Assembly: GCF_000975155.1 (NCBI RefSeq)
Contig: NZ_BBRG01000001.1
Span: 1,765,654-1,829,653, forward strand
Origin: Demequina globuliformis
Lineage (GTDB): Bacteria > Actinomycetota > Actinomycetes > Actinomycetales > Demequinaceae
DNA length: 64,000 nt
Reading direction: 5' to 3'
The notes beneath the pieces are model-generated. The model had not been told where the DNA came from, searched no databases, and worked only from the letters and a program-made list of their open reading frames with translations. Shown here piece by piece: positions 24,873 through 33,547 of this stretch (within the stretch, counting starts at the first letter, position 1; the number at the start of each line of letters is the position of its first letter). The position numbers were made by a program, and so were the translations under genes.

Positions 24873-26321
24873 ATGACCTCTGTTGCTGACCAGAATCCCA
24901 CCGCGCCGCCGCGCCACGAACCCGCCGGTGGCCCGAGCCCGCTGGTGATGCCCACGTTCGACGAGCCCGCCGCGGACCGACCCCGGACCCGCTACGCCGT
25001 GATCGGCACCGGACACCGTGCGGGGATGTACGTCGACGCGATCACAGGCGACCATGCAGACGTCGCCGAGATCGTGGCGTGGCTGGATCGCAATCCCGGA
25101 AGGATCGACTACTACGACGAACTCGTGGGTTCTGTTGCCGGTGGGGCGCCCGCGGGACTGCCGCGCTATGACGCGGATGGTCTCGAGGACATGATCGCGA
25201 CGGAGCGAGTCGACACTGTGATTGTCACGACGATCGACGCCACCCACGCGCAGATGATCGACCGCGCCATGCGGGCCGGCGCCAACGTTGTTGTCGAAAA
25301 GCCTCTGACGACCACGGAGGAGGGCTGCAGAGCCATCACCACGGCGGTCGGGGACACCGGCCGCGACCTCGTGATGACCTTCAACTACCGCTATGCACCT
25401 CGCAACTCGACGCTGCGTGAGGTGATTGCCTCAGGCCGCATCGGCCAGGTGACGTCGGTGCACTTTGAGTGGGCGCTCGACACCGTTCACGGGGCGGACT
25501 ATTTTCGCCGTTGGCACCGCAACAAGGACAACTCCGGTGGCTTGCTCATTCACAAGTCGAGCCACCACTTTGACCTCGTCAACTGGTGGCTGGGCGACGT
25601 GCCCGAGCGTGTCTACGCCCGCGGAGGACTCAAGTTCTACGGCGCAGACAACGCCCGCACGCGCGGACTGGGAGACCGGCCCGAGCGCGGCACGGGGGCC
25701 GACGGCGACCCCTTCTCGCTTGACCTGCGCGAGGATCCGCGCCTAGAAGCCCTCTACCTTAAAGCCGAGCATCACGACGGCTACCTGCGTGACCGGGACG
25801 TCTTCGATGACGACATCGACATTGAAGACAACCTTGCCCTCGTGGTCGACTACCGCTCCGGCGCCGTCATGACGTACTCGCTCAACGCCCACGCGCCTTG
25901 GGAGGGCTACCGCGTGACGGTGAACGGCACTGAGGGCCGCGCGGAACTTGAGGTCGTAGAACGCGGTGCCGTGATTGCCGGTGAGGACGGCACGGTCACG
26001 CTCGACCCCTCCGCCACCCCAGAAGGACTTGCAGCGGATGCGCTCCGGCCGCACGGCGAACGCCTCGTGGTGCAGCGGCACTGGGAGGCGCCCGTTGAGG
26101 TGGAGATCCCGGCGGGCATTGGCGGCCATGGCGGCGGCGACGCGATTTTGCTCATGGAAGTGTTCCGTCGCGACCTGCGCGTGGGGGAAGACCCCCTTGC
26201 CAGGGCTGCTGGCTACCGCGACGGACTTCGCGCAGTCTCTGTCGGCATCGCTGGCAATCAGTCCTTGGCGACGGGCCAGCCCGTCGACATCGCTTCCCTT
26301 GAACTAGGAGAGTCCTTGTGA
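24873..26321 (+). CDS. Gfo/Idh/MocA family oxidoreductase in the uronate operon
   Basis: This is a predicted NAD(P)-dependent dehydrogenase, 482 aa, longer than typical members (about 350). A 35-residue Pro/Ala-rich head precedes the Rossmann motif YAVIGTGHRAG (41-51). EKP is at 142-144 and the second-domain motif HKSSHHFD is intact. An insertion near residues 260-310, rich in Arg and Asp (ADNARTRGLGDRPERG), accounts for much of the extra length. The gene lies between uxaC and eda and overlaps eda by GTGA, so its product must act on uronates or deoxy-uronates. Since no kduI or kduD is in the window, a role in handling the unsaturated-uronate product of the lyase is possible; this is inference. 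Confidence 0.87.
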   Translation: MTSVADQNPTAPPRHEPAGGPSPLVMPTFDEPAADRPRTRYAVIGTGHRAGMYVDAITGDHADVAEIVAWLDRNPGRIDYYDELVGSVAGGAPAGLPRYDADGLEDMIATERVDTVIVTTIDATHAQMIDRAMRAGANVVVEKPLTTTEEGCRAITTAVGDTGRDLVMTFNYRYAPRNSTLREVIASGRIGQVTSVHFEWALDTVHGADYFRRWHRNKDNSGGLLIHKSSHHFDLVNWWLGDVPERVYARGGLKFYGADNARTRGLGDRPERGTGADGDPFSLDLREDPRLEALYLKAEHHDGYLRDRDVFDDDIDIEDNLALVVDYRSGAVMTYSLNAHAPWEGYRVTVNGTEGRAELEVVERGAVIAGEDGTVTLDPSATPEGLAADALRPHGERLVVQRHWEAPVEVEIPAGIGGHGGGDAILLMEVFRRDLRVGEDPLARAAGYRDGLRAVSVGIAGNQSLATGQPVDIASLELGESL

Positions 26322-26959
26322 GTTCCCCGCAATCCGTTCACACGCAGTTGGGTCAGCACCGGCTTGTGCCGGTGGTCGTGCTCGACAATGCGGCCGACGC
26401 CGCACCGTTGGCCGACGCTCTCGTCGGCGGCGGGCTGCCAGTAGCTGAGGTGACCTTCCGCACCGCTGCCGCGGTCGAGTCCATCCGCACCATGGCCGCG
26501 CGCGGCGACGTGCTGGTAGGCGCGGGAACCGTGGTGACACCCGAACAGGTAGACCAGGCCGTCGACGCGGGCGCGTCATACGTGGTGTCCCCGGGGTTGT
26601 CGCGCGCGGTCGTTGAGCGGTGCGTTGAGCGCGGGGTCCTCGCGCTCCCCGGCGCGGTGACGGCATCCGAGGTGATGGCCGCGCTTGAACTGGGCGTCAC
26701 CACAGTGAAGTTCTTCCCTGCCGGCACCTCGGGCGGAGCGCCCGCCCTCAAGGCCCTTGCCGCACCGTTTGGCGACGTGTCCTTTGTTCCTACCGGAGGC
26801 ATCGGCCCCGGAAACCTCCACGAGTACTTGTCCATCGCCGCGGTTCACGCGGTTGGAGGGTCATGGATGGTGCCCAGGGATCTGGTTGCGGAAGGCAAGT
26901 TCGATGACGTGCAGACGTTGGTGGCTAAGGCCGTCGCGCTGCTGAGCAAGGAGGCATAG
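26318..26959 (+). CDS. eda: KDPG aldolase
   Basis: The enzyme splits 2-keto-3-deoxy-6-phosphogluconate into pyruvate and glyceraldehyde-3-phosphate. The 213-aa length is standard. The Schiff-base lysine is K131 (TTVKFFPA), and E44 and R48 (EVTFRT) are the other active-site residues. GTG 26318 overlaps the stop of the Gfo/Idh gene. It acts after KdgK, whose gene begins four bases downstream. Confidence 0.95.
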   Translation: MSSPQSVHTQLGQHRLVPVVVLDNAADAAPLADALVGGGLPVAEVTFRTAAAVESIRTMAARGDVLVGAGTVVTPEQVDQAVDAGASYVVSPGLSRAVVERCVERGVLALPGAVTASEVMAALELGVTTVKFFPAGTSGGAPALKALAAPFGDVSFVPTGGIGPGNLHEYLSIAAVHAVGGSWMVPRDLVAEGKFDDVQTLVAKAVALLSKEA

Positions 26960-26963
26960 CGCC

Positions 26964-28067
26964 ATGACAGTCCTCAAGGTCAAGCCCGCACAAGAGTGCC
27001 GCTTCGATGCGGTATCGCTGGGCGAGGTTATGCTCCGACTCGACCCGGGCGAAGGGCGCATCCGCACTGCTCGGTCCTTCACTGCGTGGGAGGGCGGCGG
27101 CGAGTACAACGTGTCGCGCGGCCTCGCCCGTGCCTTTGGCTACCGCACCGGGATCGTGACCGCGCTCGCGGACAACGAGGTGGGCCATCTGGTCGAGAAC
27201 CTCATCCTCGCCGGTGGCGTCGACACCTCCCACGTGGTGTGGAAGGACTACGACGGCATTGGCCGCTCGGTGCGCAACGGGCTCAACTTCACCGAACGCG
27301 GCTTCGGTGTGCGTGGTGCCGTGGGTGTGTCCGATCGCGGGCACACCGCCGCGTCGCAGCTCACTGCTGACGACGTGGACTTTGACCACCTCTTTGGCGA
27401 GCTTGGGGTGCGGTGGCTGCACACCGGCGGCATCTACGCAGCCCTGTCTGAGACGGCTGCGGACACCGTCATCGCCGCAGTCGAGGCCGCTCACCGCCAC
27501 GGCACCGTCGTGTCCTACGACCTCAACTACCGCCCGTCGCTGTGGAAGGCCATTGGCGGCAAGGAGCGCGCGCAGGAAGTCAACCGCGCCATTGCTCCAC
27601 ACGTGGACGTCATGATCGGCAACGAGGAGGACTTCACCGCTTCCTTGGGATTCGAGGTTCCAGGCGTGGATGAGTCGCTTGAGGAGCTGGACGTGTCCGG
27701 CTTTGCGCAGATGATCGAGACCGCTGCGAACGCCTTCCCGAACTTCCAGGTCATCGCCACGACCATGCGCGGAGTGAAGACAGCGACGGTCAATGATTGG
27801 GGTGCATTGGCCTGGTCCCGCGACACGGGAGTGGTCCGCGCGACCCAACGTGGCGGGCTTGAGATCCTCGACCGCGTGGGCGGCGGCGACTCCTTTGCCT
27901 CCGGCCTCATCCACGGACTTCTTGAGGGCGAGACCCTTGAGCGGGCCGTGAACCTGGGAGCGGCCCACGGCGCCCTCGCCATGACGACTCCTGGTGACAC
28001 CACCATGGCCACCAAGGCCGAGGTGCACAAGCTCGCCGCCGGTGGGGGAGCGCGCGTCGACCGCTAG
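26964..28067 (+). CDS. kdgK: 2-keto-3-deoxygluconate kinase, PfkB family
   Basis: KdgK phosphorylates 2-keto-3-deoxygluconate, the product of UxaA, giving the substrate of Eda. The 367-aa PfkB protein has the N-terminal motif GGGEYNVSRGLARAFG (44-59) and the C-terminal signature DRVGGGDSFASG with catalytic base D309. SYDLNYRPSLW is the sugar-binding segment seen in KdgK relatives. It lies four bases after eda and is the last gene of the operon. A large palindrome follows. Confidence 0.93.
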   Translation: MTVLKVKPAQECRFDAVSLGEVMLRLDPGEGRIRTARSFTAWEGGGEYNVSRGLARAFGYRTGIVTALADNEVGHLVENLILAGGVDTSHVVWKDYDGIGRSVRNGLNFTERGFGVRGAVGVSDRGHTAASQLTADDVDFDHLFGELGVRWLHTGGIYAALSETAADTVIAAVEAAHRHGTVVSYDLNYRPSLWKAIGGKERAQEVNRAIAPHVDVMIGNEEDFTASLGFEVPGVDESLEELDVSGFAQMIETAANAFPNFQVIATTMRGVKTATVNDWGALAWSRDTGVVRATQRGGLEILDRVGGGDSFASGLIHGLLEGETLERAVNLGAAHGALAMTTPGDTTMATKAEVHKLAAGGGARVDR

Positions 28068-28105
28068 GGGGATCAAGGCTCTCCCTCCCTCCCTCACCCG
28101 CCGCG

Positions 28106-28160
28106 CTGGCAGTCGCTGAGTGCCGAGAATCCGCCGATTCCGGCACTGAGTGACTGCCAG
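28106..28160. repeat. Long intergenic palindrome (copy A)
   Basis: Arms 28106-28125 and 28141-28160 pair at 18 of 20 positions; an inner GAATC/GATTC stem sits in the loop. The core GAGTGCCG/CGGCACT is shared with copies B (45411) and C (63953). It lies after kdgK and could act as a terminator or a dispersed REP-like element. Confidence 0.7.
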
Positions 28161-28224
28161 TGTGCGAGCGCGTGGCGGGGCAGGCGAGCGCGTAGCGATC
28201 GCCGGGCACCCTTGCCTTATTCGT

Positions 28225-28254
28225 GTTACTGTACCGGCTGGACGGTTAAGTAAC
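28225..28254 (+). promoter_or_regulatory. TetR-type operator upstream of the MFS gene
   Basis: GTTACTGTACCG (28225-28236) and CGGTTAAGTAAC (28243-28254) are inverted half-sites matching at 10 of 12 positions across a six-base spacer. It lies 17 bases before the MFS start and is probably bound by the TetR protein encoded two genes along. Confidence 0.6.
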
Positions 28255-28270
28255 TCGAAAGGTCTCAGCC

Positions 28271-29761
28271 ATGTCAGCCATCCGCCGCTGGGCAGCACTT
28301 GCCGTGCTCGTCAGCGCCGTACTGCTTCTCGCGATCGACAGCACGGTGCTGTATCTCGCCGTGCCATCACTCACCGCGGATCTCCAGGCAAGCGCCACCC
28401 AGGTCCTGTGGATTGGCGACATTTATTCGCTCGCCATCGCCGGCCTCCTGGTCACGATGGGCAACGTGGCCGACCGGGTGGGACGCAAGAAGCTGCTCCT
28501 GATCGGTGCCGCTGGGTTTGGAATGGCGTCGGTGCTGGCGGCCTCTGCGACCACGCCGGAGATGCTGATCGCCGCGAGGCTCCTCCTGGGAGTCACCGGC
28601 GCCACGCTCATGCCGTCGACGCTGTCCCTCATCCGCACCGTGTTTCCTGACCCGACCGAGCGCACGCGTGCCATCGCGATCTGGTCTGCAGCAGCCGCGA
28701 GCGGGCTCGCGATTGGGCCGCTCGTGGGAGGCGTCCTGCTCGAGCACTTCTGGTGGGGATCGGTGTTTCTCATCAATGTGCCCGTGGTCCTCGCTCTCGT
28801 CGCTGCCGGCGCATGGCTCCTGCCGGAGTCGCGCTCCACCGCCACCGCACGGTTCGACCTCCTGTCCGCAGGCTTGTCGATGGCCGCGATCATTCCGTTC
28901 GTCTATGTCGTGAAGAAGGCCTTTGGTGCGGACGTGAACGCCATGGTCATTGCCGCGGCCGCATTGTCTGCCGCTTCCGCCGTGGCTTTCGTGAAGCGCC
29001 AGCGCACCTCGCCCGCACCCATGGTGGACGTGAAGCTCTTCCGCGTCCCCGAGTTCGCGGGGGCCGTCGCAGTGAACTTCATCTCGGTGTTCGCCCTCAG
29101 TGGCGTGCTGTTCTTCTTCGCCCAGTACCTGCAGCTCGCGCGCGGCATGAGTCCGCTCGAGGCCGGCGTAGCGCAGCTGCCGCTTGCGCTGGCGAGCATG
29201 GCCGTGGCCCTCGTCGTGTCCGCCGCCCTGCGCGCGTGGGGGCGCGGACCCGCGATCGCCGCAGGGTTGTCCGTGGCGGCGTCCGGACTCCTGCTCCTCG
29301 CATTCGTCGAGAGCGCTGAGTCGTACTGGTGGATTGCGCTCGCGCTCATCCCAGTGGGACTGGGAGTCGGAATGTCGGAGACGCTCAGCGTGGATGCCGT
29401 CGTCTCTGCGGTGGAGCCGGACAAGGCCGGCGCGGCGTCGTCGATCTCGGAGACCGCGTACGAACTCGGCGTGGCGATGGGCATTGCCGTGCTCGGTTCC
29501 GTGGCGACGCTCGCCTACCGCCTGAGCCTCGATGTGCCCCCTTCCGCCTCACCCGAGACCGCGGCGACGGTCGAGGACTCCCTTGCCGGGGCATCGGCCG
29601 TCCTAGAACCGGGCGACCCGCTCCTCATCCATGCCCAAGGCGCGTTCACTCAGGCCATGCAGATCGCGACCGTCGCCGCCGCCGTGGTGCTGCTCCTGGG
29701 AGCCGTGGTCGCGTGGCGTAGGATTCCGGCCAAGCGCGCCGCAGTACTGGTCGACCACTAA
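28271..29761 (+). CDS. MFS multidrug exporter, DHA2 (QacA-like) family
   Basis: This is a proton-driven exporter of 496 aa with about 14 predicted helices, as in the DHA2 family. LLAIDSTVLYLAVPSL in helix 1, GNVADRVGRKKLLLIG (motif A) in loop 2-3, and GLAIGPLVGGVLLEHFWWGSVFLINVP (motif C and following, in two blocks) are all visible. A TetR gene and a short asparaginase-like gene follow on the same strand. The inverted repeat at 28225-28254 suggests TetR repression relieved by the exported compound. Confidence 0.92.
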   Translation: MSAIRRWAALAVLVSAVLLLAIDSTVLYLAVPSLTADLQASATQVLWIGDIYSLAIAGLLVTMGNVADRVGRKKLLLIGAAGFGMASVLAASATTPEMLIAARLLLGVTGATLMPSTLSLIRTVFPDPTERTRAIAIWSAAAASGLAIGPLVGGVLLEHFWWGSVFLINVPVVLALVAAGAWLLPESRSTATARFDLLSAGLSMAAIIPFVYVVKKAFGADVNAMVIAAAALSAASAVAFVKRQRTSPAPMVDVKLFRVPEFAGAVAVNFISVFALSGVLFFFAQYLQLARGMSPLEAGVAQLPLALASMAVALVVSAALRAWGRGPAIAAGLSVAASGLLLLAFVESAESYWWIALALIPVGLGVGMSETLSVDAVVSAVEPDKAGAASSISETAYELGVAMGIAVLGSVATLAYRLSLDVPPSASPETAATVEDSLAGASAVLEPGDPLLIHAQGAFTQAMQIATVAAAVVLLLGAVVAWRRIPAKRAAVLVDH

Positions 29762-29777
29762 GGGAGCACGCCACACC

Positions 29778-30350
29778 ATGGGACGAGTCGAGGGACGGAC
29801 CGCGGAAGACACCCGGCAACTCATACTGGACGCCGCCCACCGCGTGGTCCTCCGCGATGGCCTTGCAGCGAGCCTTGAGTCCGTGGCCGCAGAAGCGGGG
29901 GTGTCCAAGGGCGGCCTGCTGTACCACTTCTCGTCCAAGGCGGTCCTGACGGAGGCGCTCGCGAAGGAGCTCTACGAGTCGTTCCGCCGCTCAGTGTTTG
30001 CTGCCATCGAGCCGGACGACGACGCTCCGGGACGCCTCTTGCGTGCGTACGTGCGCGCCTCGATCCACGATGCGCACGACGCCGCTGGTCTCCACGACAG
30101 CGTCGCGCTTGCCGCCCACGTGATGGGCGAGTCGTCATTGCAGCAGATCGCGCAGGACGATGCCCGGCAGTGGCGCGAGGACCTGGCGGCCGACGGGCTC
30201 CCGCCGCGCGTGGTCCGGCTCGTGGTCGCCGCAAGCGACGGCGTGAGCGTGGCGCCGCTGTGGGGCACCTCGCTCTCCGCCGACGATCTTCACGCCCTCG
30301 AGGCGGAGCTCCTAGACCTCACCCGGCAGCCCGACGGCACGCCCTATTAG
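29778..30350 (+). CDS. TetR-family regulator
   Basis: This is a 190-aa DNA-binding repressor. The N-terminal TetR HTH (residues 8-55) includes TRQLILDAAHRVVLRDG and GVSKGGLLYHFSSKAVL. The C-terminal effector domain is helical. ATG 29778 lies 16 bases after the MFS stop, with GGGAG upstream. It likely represses the MFS gene through the palindrome at 28225-28254. Confidence 0.9.
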   Translation: MGRVEGRTAEDTRQLILDAAHRVVLRDGLAASLESVAAEAGVSKGGLLYHFSSKAVLTEALAKELYESFRRSVFAAIEPDDDAPGRLLRAYVRASIHDAHDAAGLHDSVALAAHVMGESSLQQIAQDDARQWREDLAADGLPPRVVRLVVAASDGVSVAPLWGTSLSADDLHALEAELLDLTRQPDGTPY

Positions 30351-30361
30351 GAGGGGATGTC

Positions 30362-30880
30362 ATGCACGACGCTCAGATCGCCGTCATCGCCACAGGCGGC
30401 ACCATCGACAAGGTCTACCAGCTCACCGGCGACCTCGCCGTGGGCGAGCCGGCAGCGGCGCGGGTGCTCGGGACGCTCGTGCCCTCGGTCGCGATCCGGG
30501 TCACGGGCGCGCTCGCGCTCGATAGTCAGGACATGACCGACGCCGATCGGGACGTGCTCGCTCGCGCCGTCGCAGACGCGGGTGTGACCTCGATCGTCGT
30601 CACTCACGGCACGGACACCATGGCGGACACGGCGGCCTACCTGAGTGGACGCGTGCCGCCCGAGGCCACCGTGGTGCTCACGGGAGCGCTGCGACCGGAA
30701 ACCGTGGAGGGCTCCGATGCGCACGTGAACCTTGGCTTTGCACTCGCGGCCGCGCAACTCGCTGCGCCAGGGGTGTACGTCGCGATGGGCGCCCGCCTCT
30801 TTGCCGCGGGAACCGTGCGCAAAGAGACTGCGACAGGTGCGTTCGTCGAGACGAGGCCGGACCCCCACCCGTCGGCGTAA
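30362..30880 (+). CDS. Short asparaginase-domain protein
   Basis: This 172-aa protein corresponds to only the N-terminal domain of L-asparaginase (full enzymes are about 330 aa). The two threonine motifs are present: TGGTID with T14 and HGTDT with T84/D85. By alignment to E. coli AnsB, the catalytic lysine before GAMRP is not conserved (EATVVLTGALRP here). Short stand-alone asparaginase-domain proteins are known, so it need not be a pseudogene. A GGAGGGG site precedes ATG 30362, 11 bases after the TetR stop. It ends one base from the convergent flavoenzyme gene. Activity is doubtful. Confidence 0.75.
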   Translation: MHDAQIAVIATGGTIDKVYQLTGDLAVGEPAAARVLGTLVPSVAIRVTGALALDSQDMTDADRDVLARAVADAGVTSIVVTHGTDTMADTAAYLSGRVPPEATVVLTGALRPETVEGSDAHVNLGFALAAAQLAAPGVYVAMGARLFAAGTVRKETATGAFVETRPDPHPSA

Positions 30881-30881
30881 C

Positions 30882-32117
30882 TCAGCCTCGTGGGGTGAGG
30901 CGTTGGAGTTGGGTGACGTGGTCGGGGGTGAGGTCTGCGGTGGTGGCGACGCCGAGGAGTTTCATGGTGCGGGTGATTTCGGTGCGCAGGATGTGGATGG
31001 TGCGGTCGACGCCTTCGCGGCCGCCGGCCATGAGTCCGTAGAGGTAGGCGCGGCCGATGAGGGTGAAGTCGGCTCCCATGGCCAGGGCTGCGACGATGTC
31101 GGCTCCTGACATGATGCCGGTGTCGAGGATGATTTGTGCGTCGTTGCCGAGGTCTTTGCGTACTGCGGGCAGGAGGTGGAAGGGGATGGGGGCGCGGTCG
31201 AGTTGACGGCCTCCGTGGTTGGACAGCACGATGCCATCGACTCCGAGGTCCATGACTTTGCGGGCGTCGGCGACGGTTTGGATGCCTTTGACGAAGACCT
31301 GGCCGGGCCATTGGTCGCGGATCCAGGCGAGGTCGTCGAAGTCGACGGTGGGGTCAAAGAGTGCGTCGAGGAGTTCCCCGATGGTGCCTTGCCATTCCGA
31401 GAGTGACGCGAACGTGAGGGGTTCGGTGGTGAGGAAGTTGATCCACCATTCGGGTCGGGGTATCGCGTTCAGGACCGTTTTGGGGGTTAGCTGGGGTGGG
31501 ATCGTGAAGCCGTTGTAGCTGTCACGTAGGCGGGCGCCGGCGACGGGGACGTCGACGGTGACAAGTAGCGTGTCGAAGCCTGAGGCTGCCGCGCGGTTGA
31601 CGAGGTCCATGGACTTGTCGCGGTCTTTTTGCATGTATAGCTGGAACCAGTTGCGGCCGTCAGGGTTGACCTCGCGCACGCCTTCGGGGGAGGTGGTGCC
31701 CACGGTGGACAGGGAGAACGGGATCCCTGCGGTGCGGGCCGCGGAGGCGCCGGCGCGCTCGCCTTCGGCGTGCATCATGCGGGTGAATCCGGTGGGGGCA
31801 ATACCGAACGGCAATGCCGAGGGGCCGCCGGCGATTTCGACGGATGTGTCGACCGAGGACACGTCGCGCAAGATGGCGGGGTGGAACTCGATGTCCAGGA
31901 ACGCTTGGCGGGCGCGGGCTAGTGACAGTTCTGCCTCGGCTGCGCCGTCGGTGTAGTCGAATGCGCCTTGAGGGGTGCGGCGTTTGGCGATGGCGCGCAG
32001 GTCCGCGATGGTGTGGGCTTTCGCGAGCCTGCGCGCGCGTCCGTTGGGCTCGAACTTCTTGAAACTCATCAACGGTGCCAGCTCCGCGGGCCGCGGAACA
32101 CGACGCTCCATCTTCAT
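30882..32117 (-). CDS. lldD: FMN-dependent alpha-hydroxy-acid oxidase/dehydrogenase (LldD type)
   Basis: The enzyme oxidises L-lactate (or another L-2-hydroxy acid) to the keto acid using FMN. The 411-aa protein shows [16 protein letters not shown] (about 50-65), FQLYMQKD, the active-site SNHGGRQLD and the FMN phosphate-binding [11 protein letters not shown]...[11 protein letters not shown] 32117 lies only five bases after rhaB, so it belongs to the rhamnose operon. The bifunctional RhaEW converts L-lactaldehyde to L-lactate, and this protein would carry it on to pyruvate. Oxidase, monooxygenase and dehydrogenase forms cannot be separated by eye. Confidence 0.87.
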   Translation of the reverse strand: MKMERRVPRPAELAPLMSFKKFEPNGRARRLAKAHTIADLRAIAKRRTPQGAFDYTDGAAEAELSLARARQAFLDIEFHPAILRDVSSVDTSVEIAGGPSALPFGIAPTGFTRMMHAEGERAGASAARTAGIPFSLSTVGTTSPEGVREVNPDGRNWFQLYMQKDRDKSMDLVNRAAASGFDTLLVTVDVPVAGARLRDSYNGFTIPPQLTPKTVLNAIPRPEWWINFLTTEPLTFASLSEWQGTIGELLDALFDPTVDFDDLAWIRDQWPGQVFVKGIQTVADARKVMDLGVDGIVLSNHGGRQLDRAPIPFHLLPAVRKDLGNDAQIILDTGIMSGADIVAALAMGADFTLIGRAYLYGLMAGGREGVDRTIHILRTEITRTMKLLGVATTADLTPDHVTQLQRLTPRG

Positions 32118-32122
32118 GTGTG

Positions 32123-33547
32123 TCAGACCCTTCCGGGTTCGTAGGTACGTAGGGTTTGGGTGCGGGCTACAAGGTCTCGCATCGATTCCAGGGTGGCACC
32201 GGTGGCGCCCTGCGCGCGAGCCTGGACCAACACGTTCCCCAGGGCCGTGGCCTCGACGGGTCCCGCGACAACCGGCAGCCCTGCCCAGTCCGCGGTGCGT
32301 TGGCACAGGAGCGTGTTGAGAGATCCGCCCCCGGTGATGTGGATGGTGGTGGCCTCCTGGCCCGACAGCGCTGAGGCTGTGGCCACGGCCTGCGCGAAGG
32401 CCTTCGCGAGGGATTCGACGATGGACCGGACTACCTCGGCACGCGACTGCGGGGCGCGCTCGCCGTGTGCTGTCAGCCAGGTGGCGATGCGTGCGGGCAT
32501 GTCGCCTGGCGCCAGGAAAGCCTCGTCGGTCGCGTCGAAGACAGGCACGTCCGCGCCTACGGCGGCAGCCTCGGCAAGCAGGCGGTCCAGCGCAATGGTT
32601 TCGCCGTCGCGCTCCCACGTGCGAATCGACTCCGACAGCAACCACAGGCCCATCACGTTGTGGAGGAACCGGGTCCGCCCATCCACGCCGCCTTCGTTGG
32701 TGAAGTTCGCCTCGCGGGCGGCGTCCGTGAGTACAGGCGCCTCGGTCTCGACGCCCACAAGTCCCCAGGTGCCGCAGGAAATGAAGGCGCCGCCGGTTTC
32801 ACGCATGGGTGTGGCGACGACGGCTGAAGCGGTGTCGTGGCTACCCACGGCCGTCACTTGGGTGTGTGTGGGCAGACCAGTGGCCTCCGCGACCGGAGCC
32901 AGGAGCGAGCCGATGCGCTCGCCTGGGTTGACCAGGTCCGGCAGCAGTGCACGCTGGAGGCCGATGCGGCTGAGCAGATCCGTGTCCCACTCACGGGTGG
33001 TGACGGACAGCAACCCGGTGGTGGAGGCGTTGGTGCGTTCCGCGACGGTGGCGCCGGTGAGGTAGTAGGCGATGAGGTCCGGTACCAGCAGGAGACGGTC
33101 CGCGAGGGCGAGGACCTCGGGGTCCTCGGCCGCGAGCTGGTACACCGTGTTGAATGGCAGGAACTGAAGTCCGTTGCGGGCGTAGAGCTCTGCGAAGGGG
33201 ACCTCCGCGTGCACCGCTTCGACGCCGGCCGCGGTGCGCGAGTCGCGGTAGTGAAACGGCTCGCCCAGCACGCGCGACCCGCGCAGCAGTGCGTAGTCCA
33301 CCGCCCACGAGTCAACTCCGATGGACGCGATGGGGCCCGCCCACGCCGCCGCATCCCGCAAGCCCGACTGGGCCGCGCGTAGCAGTGCTTGCGCGTCCCA
33401 GTGCAGGCCGTCGGGTAGGGCCACGGGGCCATTGGGGAAGCGCGCCATCTGGCGAATGCGCAGTTCCTCAGGGCCCACGTGGCCCACCATGACTCGGCCG
33501 CTGGTGGCGCCCAGGTCAATGGCGGCGACGGTGACGGACGCGGTCAT
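32123..33547 (-). CDS. rhaB: Rhamnulokinase
   Basis: The enzyme phosphorylates L-rhamnulose at C1 with ATP. It is a 474-aa FGGY-family kinase: the ATP phosphate motif [15 protein letters not shown] at 8-22, the substrate motif [22 protein letters not shown] (catalytic Asp) and the C-terminal adenosine motif [18 protein letters not shown] 33547 overlaps the stop of the upstream bifunctional aldolase gene (ATGA). Confidence 0.94.
   Translation of the reverse strand: MTASVTVAAIDLGATSGRVMVGHVGPEELRIRQMARFPNGPVALPDGLHWDAQALLRAAQSGLRDAAAWAGPIASIGVDSWAVDYALLRGSRVLGEPFHYRDSRTAAGVEAVHAEVPFAELYARNGLQFLPFNTVYQLAAEDPEVLALADRLLLVPDLIAYYLTGATVAERTNASTTGLLSVTTREWDTDLLSRIGLQRALLPDLVNPGERIGSLLAPVAEATGLPTHTQVTAVGSHDTASAVVATPMRETGGAFISCGTWGLVGVETEAPVLTDAAREANFTNEGGVDGRTRFLHNVMGLWLLSESIRTWERDGETIALDRLLAEAAAVGADVPVFDATDEAFLAPGDMPARIATWLTAHGERAPQSRAEVVRSIVESLAKAFAQAVATASALSGQEATTIHITGGGSLNTLLCQRTADWAGLPVVAGPVEATALGNVLVQARAQGATGATLESMRDLVARTQTLRTYEPGRV

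Noticed and set aside
26925..28298. Long antisense open frame (457 codons) opposite kdgK
   Set aside because: It is a mirror of the high-GC codon pattern of kdgK, has Arg/His-rich low-similarity sequence and no family motif, while kdgK is intact.
30362..30880. Asparaginase gene called a pseudogene
   Set aside because: Short stand-alone asparaginase-domain proteins exist, the ribosome site is strong and no downstream frameshifted remainder of the C-terminal domain is visible before lldD.
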